In this document: in pieces, positions 55,419 to 63,758 of the stretch
How positions within the stretch are numbered: the stretch's first letter is position 1
Layout: each line of letters begins with the position of its first letter
From: Komagataeibacter sucrofermentans DSM 15973
GTDB lineage: Bacteria > Pseudomonadota > Alphaproteobacteria > Acetobacterales > Acetobacteraceae
Direction of reading: 5' to 3'
Assembly: GCF_040581405.1 (NCBI RefSeq)
Contig: NZ_CP137157.1
Span: 80,001 to 144,000 of the forward strand
Length of the DNA: 64,000 nt
Notes under the pieces: model-generated
Database searches by the model: none
Told to the model about the DNA's origin: nothing
What the model saw: only the letters and a program-made list of their open reading frames with translations
Made by a program: the position numbers and the translations under genes

Positions 55419-56630
55419 TTATGAGGGCGCACCACCCTGCGTATTGACCTGCAACGTGAACAGCGTATCGCCCGCGCACATGAACACCACATCGCGCTTG
55501 GGGCCGCCAAAGGTCAGGTTCGACACCCCGCGCGGCAGGCGGATGCGCCCGATCATGTGGCCATGGGGGTTGTACACCACAACGCCACACAGCCCCAGCG
55601 GCCCGTTGGCCCCGCACCACAGGTTGCCGAAAATATCGGTGCGCATGCCATCGGGAATCATCGCGTGCCCGTTCAGCATCATATCAGCAAACGGGCGGAG
55701 GTTGCGTATTTCGCCGCCTGCCACGTCGGCTGCATGGATGCGCCCGTCGCCGCCCGGGCCATCCTGCCCCGGCCCCGGCCCGCCGGTGATGACATAGACA
55801 ATCCGGCCATCAGGCGAGAACGCAATGCCGTTGGGGTCGGGCAACTGTTTTTCGGTCAGCACGGCTTTCACCTCGCCGGTTGCCGGGTCGATGCGGAAGA
55901 CATGGTCCTCCTGCCGCCTGCTGCCGCCAAACTCGGTCATGACCTCGCCATCAAGGGTCCAGCGTTCCACGCCCTCGCGGTTGGCGGGGTTGCCCGGCGC
56001 ATCGGGGTGGCCTTCCACGATCGTGTCGCCATAGCCGGGATCGGTAAACCAGATGCTGCCATCAGGGTGGATGGCAAGGTCGTTGGGCGAGTTCAGCGGC
56101 GCGCCATTGTAGCGGTCGGCCAGCACGTGGCATGAGCCGTCATGCTCCCAGCGCACCACGCGGCGCAGGCCGTGCTCGCAACTGACCAGGCGGCCTTCAT
56201 TGTCAAAGATGTTGCCGTTGCTGTGGTAGGACGGGCTGCGGAAAAGGGAGACGGCTCCGTTCTCCCACAAATAACGGTACTGCACGCCGCGAATGGTGTC
56301 ACTGAGCAGTAGGAAGCGCCCTTCGCTGCACCAGGCAGGCCCCTCCAGCCAGCCGCCGCCGCGCCATGCCAGTTTCAGGCCGGCATTGCTGTAGGCCAGA
56401 TTGCCGAAGCTGGGGTCAAGCACCACAATATCCGGGTCGGGCAGGGGCGTGATGGGGGCATCAGCGCCCCATTGCCGTGGCGGGTTCGACACCACGCTGG
56501 GCGGCTGGGGCAGGGCATCGGGGCTGGCAGCCCGGGCGGATTGCCCGATGGTCCAGAGTCCACCTGCGGCCAGCCCTCCGGCAAGCATGGCCCGTCGGCC
56601 AGGATTGAACGGCTGGGTGACTGGCGGCAT
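55419..56630 (-). CDS. Tat-exported SMP-30/gluconolactonase-like protein
   Basis: 403 residues. NPGRRAMLAGGLAAGGLW is a twin-arginine type signal, so the enzyme should act in the periplasm. The six-bladed propeller shows LEGPAWCSEGRFLLLSDT, NGNIFDNEGRLVSCEHG, LNSPNDLAIHPDGSIWFTDP and DPNGIAFSPDGRIVYV, supplying the Glu, Asn and Asp metal ligands. It probably hydrolyses glucono-lactone made by periplasmic sugar dehydrogenases, a central activity of acetic acid bacteria. The substrate is inferred from family. Confidence 0.9.
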   Translation of the reverse strand: MPPVTQPFNPGRRAMLAGGLAAGGLWTIGQSARAASPDALPQPPSVVSNPPRQWGADAPITPLPDPDIVVLDPSFGNLAYSNAGLKLAWRGGGWLEGPAWCSEGRFLLLSDTIRGVQYRYLWENGAVSLFRSPSYHSNGNIFDNEGRLVSCEHGLRRVVRWEHDGSCHVLADRYNGAPLNSPNDLAIHPDGSIWFTDPGYGDTIVEGHPDAPGNPANREGVERWTLDGEVMTEFGGSRRQEDHVFRIDPATGEVKAVLTEKQLPDPNGIAFSPDGRIVYVITGGPGPGQDGPGGDGRIHAADVAGGEIRNLRPFADMMLNGHAMIPDGMRTDIFGNLWCGANGPLGLCGVVVYNPHGHMIGRIRLPRGVSNLTFGGPKRDVVFMCAGDTLFTLQVNTQGGAPS

Positions 56631-56747
56631 GGAGGCCTCCTTTTGATGATGATGGATCGCGACACGAAAATCCGGCCCCGGAAGGGCCGGATGAATATTG
56701 ATCCTGAAAGTTTATGAAAAAATAAGGGTTTTTTTAAAAATATGGCT

Positions 56748-57062
56748 TCAGTTCCGGATGTCCTGAAGCACTTCGAAGCCTTCAAATACCGGCGGCCCCG
56801 CCATGAGCGGCTTGCGGTTGCCCGCATGGGCGTGCGCTGCGCGGAACTGCTCGGACTGGGTCCAGCCTACAAACGCCTCATAGGATTCCCATACGGTATG
56901 CGAAGCGTAGAGGATGTAATCCTCATGCACGGGGCCCTTGAGGAACTGGAAGCTGACAAAACCGGGCACGGTGCGCAGGTGCACCTCGCGGCCGAGCCAG
57001 CGCTCACGGAACTCAGCCTCGTTCTCGGGCGGGATGCGGAAACGGTTCATGGCGATATACAT
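56748..57062 (-). CDS. Antibiotic-biosynthesis-monooxygenase-fold protein (heme-oxygenase-like)
   Basis: 104 residues, beginning MYIAMNRFRIPPENEAEFRE. GFVSFQFLKGPVHEDYILYA and TVWESYEAFVGWTQSEQFR follow the ABM domain of HmoA/IsdG-like heme-degrading enzymes, including the tryptophan and a late histidine pair (AAHAHAGN). A dimeric ferredoxin-like fold is expected. It may recover iron from heme or act on quinones. Single gene. Confidence 0.82.
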   Translation of the reverse strand: MYIAMNRFRIPPENEAEFRERWLGREVHLRTVPGFVSFQFLKGPVHEDYILYASHTVWESYEAFVGWTQSEQFRAAHAHAGNRKPLMAGPPVFEGFEVLQDIRN

Positions 57063-57212
57063 GTCTGGCTTCTCCTCAAAAGCTGTGCTGAAAGCCTGCC
57101 TGCGCTCCCGCTGCCGGGGGCCGTAGGGGCAGGGTAGCGCATGGCGCGCGTCTTTTCACCCACCTTGCAGGGCATGACGTGGCAGCGCCTGAAAATAATC
57201 ACCTGATAAAAA

Positions 57213-57256
57213 ATGATAAAAGTTTTGGGTGCCGCCTTTTTCAAAAAGGTGGCGTT
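57213..57256. repeat. Backbone extragenic repeat, copy 7
   Basis: ATGATAAAAGTTTTGGGTGC with the CCGCCTTTTTCAAAAAGGTGG hairpin; ends at the stop of the leftward small gene. Confidence 0.7.
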
Positions 57257-57595
57257 TCAGCGCCGCTCCGAGTCCGCGCCGCTGCCTTCATCGGTAATAC
57301 CGGCGCGTGAGGGCGCGTCCGCGCCGGGTTCCACCGTCCGGCTCATGCGGGCGACACCTGCATCATCGCCAAATCCCCGGGCCGAGATACGGCGGTGGGG
57401 GGCGGGGTTTTCCATCAGCACGTTGGCCAGTGCCTCGGGGTCGGTGCGTTCGGCTTCATCAAACAGTTCATCGGCACGGGCCTGATCGCCCGCGCGTTCG
57501 GCGCGCAGGCCCGCCTCGGCCAGATGGCGGGCGGTGGCGTGCTTGTTGCCGCCATCATCATCGGGGCGGTCAGCATCATTCATCGAACGGGGCAT
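57257..57595 (-). CDS. Hypothetical charged protein
   Basis: 112 residues from the ATG at 57595 (MPRSMNDADRPDDDGG). Rich in Asp, Arg and Ala; the centre (HLAEAGLRAERAGDQARADE, LFDEAERTDPEAL) looks like a single helical hairpin similar to a TPR unit. Low-complexity ends. No signal or membrane segment. Unrecognised. It lies downstream of the VirB10-like gene by about 110 bp on the same strand. Confidence 0.5.
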   Translation of the reverse strand: MPRSMNDADRPDDDGGNKHATARHLAEAGLRAERAGDQARADELFDEAERTDPEALANVLMENPAPHRRISARGFGDDAGVARMSRTVEPGADAPSRAGITDEGSGADSERR

Positions 57596-57706
57596 GGGCC
57601 TGCCTTTCCTGTCATGTTGCGGGCCGGGTGGCCCATGGGCAGACAACACGCGGGGCGGGGTCATGGTTCACCAGGGCTTTCACTCCCTGCCACATGGCAG
57701 CCATGG

Positions 57707-58681
57707 TTACTGCTCGGCCAGGGTATAGACGCTGCTGAAGTCGAGATCGCGCGCCACATAGATCTGCACCATGTTGCCCTGCTGCACATACAGGCTGGGC
57801 GGCACGTTGCTGGTCTGGTTGAGGATGATCTTTTCCACCTGGCTGACGACGGAGTTGGTGTCGTCGCTGCTGGTGGTGATGCTGGTGGTGCCGGGCTTGG
57901 AGGCGAGGTTGGTGATGGCCTGCACCATCATCTGCCCCACATTGGTGATGATCGACACCATGATCGCATCGCCAAAGCGTGCCCAGAAATGCGTGTTGAC
58001 CTTGCCCTTCACCCCGCTGCCGCCAAGCGGCGTGGTGCCGGGGCTGAGCAGGTCGATGCTCACGCCCTCGGGGTTGCGCAGGCGCAGCCAGTTCACGAAA
58101 ATACGGTTCTGGCCATATTGCAGGGCGGATGTCACCTCGCCTTCCGCCACGGCTCCCTTGTCGATCAGGCGCACCTTGCCGTTGATGGAATAGACATCAT
58201 GGCTGACCCGGCAGGTGACCAGCCCGGGCAGGGTGGTGTTGATCTCGTTGATCGTGCCGCACGGAATCAGCGTGCCCTTGCCCACGATCAGGTTTTGGCC
58301 GCGCATCAGGCTGGCATGGGTGGTGGGCGTGCTTTCGGGCTGCAGGCGGGTCAGGAGCGGGTTGTCGGTCTTGGCCGCCGGGGTGGCGGCTGCGGGCGTT
58401 GCCGCCGGGGCCGCAGTGGTATCGGCCACGGGGGTGGCGAAGGTAAAGTCATGGCCGAGCCTGCGCTTCATGGCGGCATCTTCCGCGCTGTCCACCGTGG
58501 CCGCAGGGGCCGCGACCGGGGCGGGCGGCGTGGCTGACGGGCACGAGGCCTGTCCCTGCCCATCCACCATGACGGTGCTGCCGGGGCATTTCAGGGTCAG
58601 GTGGGCTGTATCCTGCGCGCGGGCGGGGCTGGTGGCCAGCGCGCACAGCGCCAGCGCACAGGCGGGGGCCACGCGCTTCAT
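57707..58681 (-). CDS. VirB10-like protein with cleavable-type N-terminus
   Basis: 324 residues. From about residue 120 the VirB10/TrbI C-terminal beta-barrel domain is clear: GTLIPCGTINEINTTLPGLV, GKVRLIDKGAVAEGEVTSAL, GVSIDLLSPGTTPLGGSGVK and HFWARFGDAIMVSI. The N-terminus (MKRVAPACALALCALATSPA with RAQD next) looks like a signal peptide. Normal VirB10 has a cytoplasmic tail and a membrane helix for contacting the secretion ATPases. It overlaps the VirB9 gene by four bases. It is part of an outer-membrane core set without motor genes here. Confidence 0.88.
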   Translation of the reverse strand: MKRVAPACALALCALATSPARAQDTAHLTLKCPGSTVMVDGQGQASCPSATPPAPVAAPAATVDSAEDAAMKRRLGHDFTFATPVADTTAAPAATPAAATPAAKTDNPLLTRLQPESTPTTHASLMRGQNLIVGKGTLIPCGTINEINTTLPGLVTCRVSHDVYSINGKVRLIDKGAVAEGEVTSALQYGQNRIFVNWLRLRNPEGVSIDLLSPGTTPLGGSGVKGKVNTHFWARFGDAIMVSIITNVGQMMVQAITNLASKPGTTSITTSSDDTNSVVSQVEKIILNQTSNVPPSLYVQQGNMVQIYVARDLDFSSVYTLAEQ

Positions 58682-59571
58682 GAGGCCCCATCACGCACGA
58701 CCCGGCGCACCATGGGCGAGATGGTGCCGCCCGGCGCACTGCCCAGCGAGGGATTGAACCCGTCATTGACCACGCCAATCACCAGGCTCCCGTAGCGGAT
58801 GCGCCATTGCCGGGCGGTCATCTGGGCGGCGAGGATATTGTGGTCACGCCCCAGCACCACGGCGTTGACCACCGTTTCCTGCCCGCTTTCGTTCATGACA
58901 TACAGCGTGGGCAGCACCCCGTTTTCAGGGAAGCGGAAATAGGTGAAGCGATAGTCATCCCACACGTTCAGGGGCGCTATGGCCCGGTCCTGCGTGCCAT
59001 CCGAGCGGCGATAGGCGGTATTGTGCGGCCCGTCGCCATACGGGTCGGCCAGTTTGGCCTCGATGTGGCTGGCACGCGCGGCGGCGGCCTTTTTGCCGTC
59101 ATCCGCATCGGGGTAGAGATAGGTCAGTTCCACCGTGGCCTGCGCCAGCGCCCACGGCGTGGGGGCAAAGACGGTGCGCATGTGGCCATCCGGCCCCTTT
59201 TCCTGCTGGCCGCCCACGTAATGCAGCAGGATATGGTAGGTGCGGCGGTCGGTCACGATGGCCAGGTTGGTGTCGCTTTCCTGCGCCTTGGGGCGGATGA
59301 AGCAGTGGTTCTCGCGGCAGGCGAAGGACCAGCCGCCTTCCTCGCCAAAGGCGTGGGTGATGTAATGCTCGTCAGGGGCAAGGGTGATGTCGGTCGCGAC
59401 TCCCACTACGCCATCGACTTCCACCGTATCACGCGCATTATAGATGACCGATTTGATGCGGTAGTCATAGGGCGAGGCGCTTTTGCGCCCTGTTGCCCCG
59501 GCAGGCGGGGGGCACAGGACCGGCGCCATGAGGGCCGCCACCATTGCCATGCGCCATGGGGTGCGGGTCAT
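58678..59571 (-). CDS. VirB9-like protein
   Basis: 297 residues with a signal peptide (to about PPPAGA). The VirB9/TrbG/CagX pattern is seen in YDYRIKSVIYNARDTVEVDG, SFACRENHCFIRPKAQESD, TDRRTYHILLHYVGG and DDYRFTYFRFPENGVLPTLY. It forms the outer ring of the type IV secretion core with VirB7 and VirB10. ATGA overlaps couple it with genes on both sides. Confidence 0.9.
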   Translation of the reverse strand: MTRTPWRMAMVAALMAPVLCPPPAGATGRKSASPYDYRIKSVIYNARDTVEVDGVVGVATDITLAPDEHYITHAFGEEGGWSFACRENHCFIRPKAQESDTNLAIVTDRRTYHILLHYVGGQQEKGPDGHMRTVFAPTPWALAQATVELTYLYPDADDGKKAAAARASHIEAKLADPYGDGPHNTAYRRSDGTQDRAIAPLNVWDDYRFTYFRFPENGVLPTLYVMNESGQETVVNAVVLGRDHNILAAQMTARQWRIRYGSLVIGVVNDGFNPSLGSAPGGTISPMVRRVVRDGAS

Positions 59572-59798
59572 GGGCGTGCATCCTGCGCGACGGGGGGAGG
59601 CGTGGTGGCGGGCGTGGCCACGCGGCCCGAGAGTTCAGGCGGCGGGGTGCGGTTGACCTGCATCAGATGCCACATGTTGGGCTGCGTGACACGGCCCGGC
59701 CGGGGCGTGCAGCCCGCGAGCAGCAGGCCCATCGCCACGATGCCCAGACGCGACCCGACAGGCCACAAACCCGAAAACGTGCGGACGGACTGACTCAC
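59568..59798 (-). CDS. VirB7-like lipoprotein
   Basis: 76 residues. Lipobox LLLAGC (about 25-30) follows a hydrophobic stretch (GIVAMGLLLAG). The mature part has MWHLMQVNRTPPPEL and a proline-rich tail. Size, position before the VirB9 gene and overlap (four bases) support a VirB7 role, anchoring VirB9 at the outer membrane. The N-terminal 13 residues before the signal are longer than usual; an inner start is possible. Confidence 0.75.
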   Translation of the reverse strand: MSQSVRTFSGLWPVGSRLGIVAMGLLLAGCTPRPGRVTQPNMWHLMQVNRTPPPELSGRVATPATTPPPVAQDARP

Positions 59799-59920
59799 AG
59801 ACCGGGTGGCCCGACCCTGAACAGGATTGCTGCTGATTGCTTAAATCCGTCTCTTGACACCGTTCGCATGCGGAAAGGATAAAAAAGCCCCCTGTTATTG
59901 GCAAGTCCGGGAAGGAAGAA

Positions 59921-60655
59921 ATGCTGCGCCCGTTCCTTCTCGCGCTTCTGGCGTGGCTTTCGTGCGGCCTGACCGGGCCGGCAGGGGCGGCGGCGCTCCC
60001 TCTGGCCACGCTTGCGCAGCGCTGCGCGCCCGATACCGCGCCGCGCACGCTCATGCTGGTTGCGGCCCAGGAATCAGCGGGCGTGCCGTGGGCCATTCAT
60101 GTCAACGGCCCGTACCGTCTGCCCCGGCCCCCTGCGAACATGGCCGAAGCCACCGCCACCGTGCGCTGGCTGGCAGCTCACGGGCATGATTTTGATACGG
60201 GGCTGCTGCAGGTCAACAGCCGCAACGCCACGCGGCTGGGGCTGGACCCCGCCGCCCTGCTCGAGCCATGCCGCAACCTGCGCGTGGCCAGCCTGATCAT
60301 GCATGAATGCTACCGCGCGGCCCTGCCTGATGCGGCAGGCCCGCAGGCCGCGCTGCGCCATGCGCTGAGCTGTTACAATACCGGCAGCCCCACGCGCGGG
60401 CTGCGCAATGGCTATGTTGATGGCCTGCTGGCGCGCGCGGCCCAGCCCACGGCCCCCGCAACGCTGATGATCCCCGCGCTTGAGGCCCCGCCCGCGCCGC
60501 CCGCGCCGCCCGAGGGCGCACAGGCCCCCCCGCCGCCGCAGCCACCCCCCGCAAACCCGCCGGGCCATGACCCGCAGGGCAATGGGCAGGGCAATGGCGT
60601 GCCGGGGCAGGATGCCTTTACACATGCGCCGCGCGATGTGTTCACTCCACCCTAG
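59921..60655 (+). CDS. VirB1-like lytic transglycosylase
   Basis: 244 residues after an AAGGAAG site. Signal peptide (about 1-24), then a goose-lysozyme-like SLT domain: TLMLVAAQESAGVPWAIHVN with the catalytic glutamate, DTGLLQVNSRNATRLGLD, and ALSCYNTGSPTRGLRNGYVD. The C-terminus is a long Pro/Ala/Gly-rich tail. It cuts peptidoglycan to make room for a secretion channel. It diverges from the VirB7-B9-B10 genes, with a shared 120-bp promoter region. Confidence 0.88.
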   Translation: MLRPFLLALLAWLSCGLTGPAGAAALPLATLAQRCAPDTAPRTLMLVAAQESAGVPWAIHVNGPYRLPRPPANMAEATATVRWLAAHGHDFDTGLLQVNSRNATRLGLDPAALLEPCRNLRVASLIMHECYRAALPDAAGPQAALRHALSCYNTGSPTRGLRNGYVDGLLARAAQPTAPATLMIPALEAPPAPPAPPEGAQAPPPPQPPPANPPGHDPQGNGQGNGVPGQDAFTHAPRDVFTPP

Positions 60656-60788
60656 AACCCTGGGCACAGACCTGCATCGTGCAGGCGGCGGCCATGCCCA
60701 AAACCACCACGGCGGATGGGCAGCTTGCATGTAATATCAAAACCATCATCCGCCACCACCGTGGCGGTAGCATGCAACGGAGTATCCC

Positions 60789-61325
60789 ATGTCCGATCTG
60801 ATCGTTATCGGCTTTGACACCCAGGACGAAGCCACGGCCGCGCTGACCGAATGCAAGAAGCTGGAAAAGGAATACCTGCTTGACCTCGAGGACGCGGTTG
60901 TCGTGGTCCGTGGGGCGGACGGTAAGCTGCACCTGCAGCAGAGCATCAACCTTGAAAAGGTCGGTGCCTCCTATGGCCTGTTCTCGGGCGGGTTCTGGGG
61001 CGCGCTGGTCGGCCTTCTGTGCCTGAACCCGCTGGCAGGCTTTGTTGCGGGCAGCATCGTGGGCGCTGGCGCCGGGGCGATTGCGGGCAAGATGTCCGAT
61101 TACGGCATTGATGACAATTTCATCAAGTCGCTCGGCTCGACCATTCCCGCCAACACGTCTGCCCTGTTCGTGCTGGTGCGCAAGTCGCAGCCCGACAAGG
61201 TGCTGGCTGACCTGAGCCAGTTCAAGGGCCACGCCCGCGTGCTCCAGACCTCGCTTTCGCCCGCCAATGAAAGCAAGCTGCGCGAAGCCCTGGGCCAGAT
61301 GGCCGCAGCCACCCCTGCTGCTTGA
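60789..61325 (+). CDS. DUF1269 membrane protein
   Basis: 178 residues after a GGAG site. Starts MSDLIVIGFDTQDEATAALT. A glycine-rich membrane segment in the middle (about 60-100, GLFSGGFWGALVGLLCLNPL, AGFVAGSIVGAGAGAIAGKM) and SALFVLVRKSQPDKVLADLS fit DUF1269, a family of unknown function often linked to stress responses. A CCGCCAC/GTGGCGG hairpin (60751-60768) lies just upstream. Single gene. Confidence 0.88.
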   Translation: MSDLIVIGFDTQDEATAALTECKKLEKEYLLDLEDAVVVVRGADGKLHLQQSINLEKVGASYGLFSGGFWGALVGLLCLNPLAGFVAGSIVGAGAGAIAGKMSDYGIDDNFIKSLGSTIPANTSALFVLVRKSQPDKVLADLSQFKGHARVLQTSLSPANESKLREALGQMAAATPAA

Positions 61326-61376
61326 AGACCCGTTCCCCGCAGGGCCGTGGCGCCTGCGGGGAACCGCCCTGCCAGA

Positions 61377-61460
61377 AAGCCTTTGGTAAAGCTTTTTTCA
61401 AAAAGCTTTGAAAAAACGCTGCCTTTTGAAAAACGCGGCACCTGGAAGCTCTTATGACTT
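61377..61460. repeat. Backbone extragenic repeat, copy 8
   Basis: AAAGCTTTTTTCAAAAAGCTTT and a GCTGCCTTTTGAAAAACGCGGC hairpin in the reverse order relative to copy 2, with CTGGAAGCTCTTATGA at the end. It is an inverted copy. Confidence 0.65.
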
Positions 61461-61576
61461 AATGGTTTTCAGGCACTTTACTGCACGATACCCCAAGTTG
61501 AACCCTCACGCGCGGCATGCCTTTTTCACACGCAGCCGTGAACCGTCTGCGCAGTGGAGGGTGATAGGGTGGGGGC

Positions 61577-62704
61577 ATGCACTTTCCCGGTTTTTCCCTT
61601 TCCCTGCGCGGCATGGCCGTGGCGGGCGCGGTGTTTGCCCTTGGCCTTGCCAGCCAGCCGGTGCCAGCGCGCGCACGTGCGGCGCTGCACACGGCCTGGA
61701 CCTCGCAGCGTGTGCTCAATGCCGTAGCCGTGGCGGATGACGGGCGCATGTTCGTCTCGTTCCCATATTGGGGCGGGGGCGGCAGCGGCCCGAGTGTGGC
61801 CGAGATCGATGCGCAGGGCGTGCCCCATGCCTTCCCCGATGTGCGCTGGAACCACGTGGACGGCACAAAAGGCGACATGCAGCCCTTCGTGCGGGTCAAC
61901 GCCCTGCGCATCGGGCCGGACGGGCTGTTATGGGTGGTGGATTCGGGTGATGCCAATGTGGGCGGTCCGCCCAACCCCATGGGGGGCGCGCCCGCGCGGC
62001 TTCTGGCCTTTGACATCACGACCGGGCAGCCCGTGCATGTCATCTCGTTGCGGGCCAGCAGCACGCAGCACAGTTATATTGATGACATCCGCTTTCATAA
62101 CGATACGATCTTCGTCACCGATGCGGGCGATCCGGCCCTGATCGTGGTCAACCTGCGCACGGGCCAGCAGCGCCGCGTGCTGGCCCATGACCGTTCCACC
62201 ACCGATGAGCGCCCGATGTATGCCGAGGGCCGACTGCTGACCACCGGCGGTCACCCCGCCCGCGTGCATGCCGACCAGCTCGAGGTCTCGCCAGATGGGT
62301 CGAAACTCTATTTTCAGCCCAGTTCCGGCCCGCTCTGGGTGGCCCCCACCGCCGCGCTGGAAAACCCGGACCTGCCCGCGCAGGATCTCGCCCGGACCGT
62401 GCGGCTGTTCTACAACACGCCCACCACCGGCGGCACGGCCATTGATGGCGATGGCAACCTGTATGTATCGGATGTGAACCGGCTGCGTATCCTGCGCCTG
62501 ACCCCGCAGGGCAGGGCCACCACGCTGGTGCGCGACAGGCGGCTGGTCTGGGCCGATGCCATGTGGATCGACAGCCACGGCACGTTATGGATTCCCGCAG
62601 TCCAGCTCAACCGCACCGCCAGCTTCCAGCCTGATGGAAAATCACGCCTGCGCCTGCCGGTTGCGATCTATACCATGGACCTGCACCTCAAGCCGGTGCG
62701 CTGA
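61577..62704 (+). CDS. Major-royal-jelly/yellow-family beta-propeller protein
   Basis: 375 residues, after a GGTGGGGG site. Signal peptide to about ARARA. Propeller repeats include LNAVAVADDGRMFVSFPYWG, ALRIGPDGLLWVVDSGDANV, TQHSYIDDIRFHNDTIFVTD and GGTAIDGDGNLYVSDVNRLR, the bacterial MRJP pattern. A secreted lactonase-like or ligand-binding role is possible; no catalytic set can be assigned. Convergent with the Rieske gene across a repeat. Confidence 0.83.
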   Translation: MHFPGFSLSLRGMAVAGAVFALGLASQPVPARARAALHTAWTSQRVLNAVAVADDGRMFVSFPYWGGGGSGPSVAEIDAQGVPHAFPDVRWNHVDGTKGDMQPFVRVNALRIGPDGLLWVVDSGDANVGGPPNPMGGAPARLLAFDITTGQPVHVISLRASSTQHSYIDDIRFHNDTIFVTDAGDPALIVVNLRTGQQRRVLAHDRSTTDERPMYAEGRLLTTGGHPARVHADQLEVSPDGSKLYFQPSSGPLWVAPTAALENPDLPAQDLARTVRLFYNTPTTGGTAIDGDGNLYVSDVNRLRILRLTPQGRATTLVRDRRLVWADAMWIDSHGTLWIPAVQLNRTASFQPDGKSRLRLPVAIYTMDLHLKPVR

Positions 62705-62713
62705 AGTCATGTG

Positions 62714-62768
62714 ATGAAAGATAAAAGTTTTTGGGTGCCGCCTTTTTTCAAAAAGGCGGCGTTCTTTC
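62714..62768. repeat. Backbone extragenic repeat, copy 9
   Basis: GATAAAAGTTTTTGGGTGCC plus the GCCGCCTTTTTTCAAAAAGGCGGC hairpin, between two convergent genes; its end touches the Rieske stop codon. Confidence 0.72.
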
Positions 62769-63408
62769 AGAGCTGGAGAATGCTCGAGAAGTCAAAATCC
62801 TGCCCAACAGGGTTCTCGCCCAGCCGGATGACGCCAGGCGAGGGCATGCTGTACGGCGGCACGGGCAGGTTGTAGGGCGCGGGCGCGCCACGGAATACCC
62901 GGCCCGCAAGGTCGAATTTGGAGCCATGGCACGGGCAGGCATAGCCGCCGGGCCAACTGGCCTCGCCCTTGCCTTCCGGCAGGGGCTTATAGGCGGGCAC
63001 GCAGCCCAGATGGGTGCAGATGCCCACCACCACGCCGTAGCGCGGGTCAAGCGAGCGGTGCCAGTTCGTGGCATAGGGCGGCTGCTGGTTGTCGTGTGAT
63101 GGCCCGTCGCGCAGGCGGGCGGTCTGGGCTGCATCCTGCAGCACGGCCAGCGCCTCGGGCGTGCGGTGGGTAATGAAAACCGGCTTGCCCTGCCAGGTCA
63201 CGACAATCTGCTGCCCCGGCGGCAGGGCGGATATGTCCACATCCACCGGCAGGTGAGCGGCGGCGCTGTCACGCGGGGCAAGACTCTGCAGGAACGGCCA
63301 CAGGCATGCCCCCGCCCCCGCAGCAGCCGTGGCGGTGGTGACAAGCCCGAGGAAATTCCGGCGCCCCCGGGGGGCGGGTTGTATGTCCGACGCGTTTTCC
63401 ATCATCAT
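62767..63408 (-). CDS. petA: Rieske iron-sulfur protein of cytochrome bc1 complex
   Basis: 213 residues from the first of three tandem ATGs at 63402-63408. The N-terminus RGRRNFLGLVTTATAAAGAG is a Tat-like anchor. The 2Fe-2S site is complete: GICTHLGCVP and YACPCHGSKFD, with the final GPAP-like segment. It passes electrons from quinol to cytochrome c1. The usual partner genes for cytochrome b and c1 are not next to it in this window, so it stands alone; a second bc1 operon elsewhere is likely. Confidence 0.92.
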   Translation of the reverse strand: MMMENASDIQPAPRGRRNFLGLVTTATAAAGAGACLWPFLQSLAPRDSAAAHLPVDVDISALPPGQQIVVTWQGKPVFITHRTPEALAVLQDAAQTARLRDGPSHDNQQPPYATNWHRSLDPRYGVVVGICTHLGCVPAYKPLPEGKGEASWPGGYACPCHGSKFDLAGRVFRGAPAPYNLPVPPYSMPSPGVIRLGENPVGQDFDFSSILQL

Positions 63409-63562
63409 GTTTTTACTGCGCTCCCCTGCCAAAAGGAAGAGGATACAGTGCGCATGCGTCATGTTACGCTGGCCGCACCCCACTGGCAGGAATGTGGGGC
63501 CAACCCACCCGCGCACGGTGGCATGCCCGCTGCCCTGCCGGACCACAAGAAAGGTATTGTTG

Positions 63563-63748
63563 ATGCGCCTGATCCTGGCCCTCCTGCTGCCCTGGCTACA
63601 GTTTTTTACCATCGGGCGGCCCTTCGCGGGCATTGTGTGCCTGATCTTGCAGGTAACCGTCATTGGCTGGATTCCCGCCGCCATCTGGTCGGTCTATGCG
63701 CTGAGCCAGTTCACCACGGATCGCAAGATTGCGGCCATGCGACGCTGA
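63563..63748 (+). CDS. YqaE/Pmp3-type small membrane protein
   Basis: 61 residues from the ATG at 63563. Two membrane helices: LILALLLPWLQFFTIG and IVCLILQVTVIGWIPAAIWS, the latter carrying the GWIPAxI signature of the Pmp3 family. A basic tail (TTDRKIAAMRR) is cytoplasmic. Members help stabilise membrane potential under stress. It is followed 10 bp later by the glutaredoxin gene. Confidence 0.8.
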   Translation: MRLILALLLPWLQFFTIGRPFAGIVCLILQVTVIGWIPAAIWSVYALSQFTTDRKIAAMRR

Positions 63749-63758
63749 CGGGGCCGGC

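Noticed and set aside
24993-62768. CRISPR array from repeated hairpins
   Set aside because: Copies are kilobases apart in intergenic spaces, vary in length and have no regular spacers; no cas genes are present.
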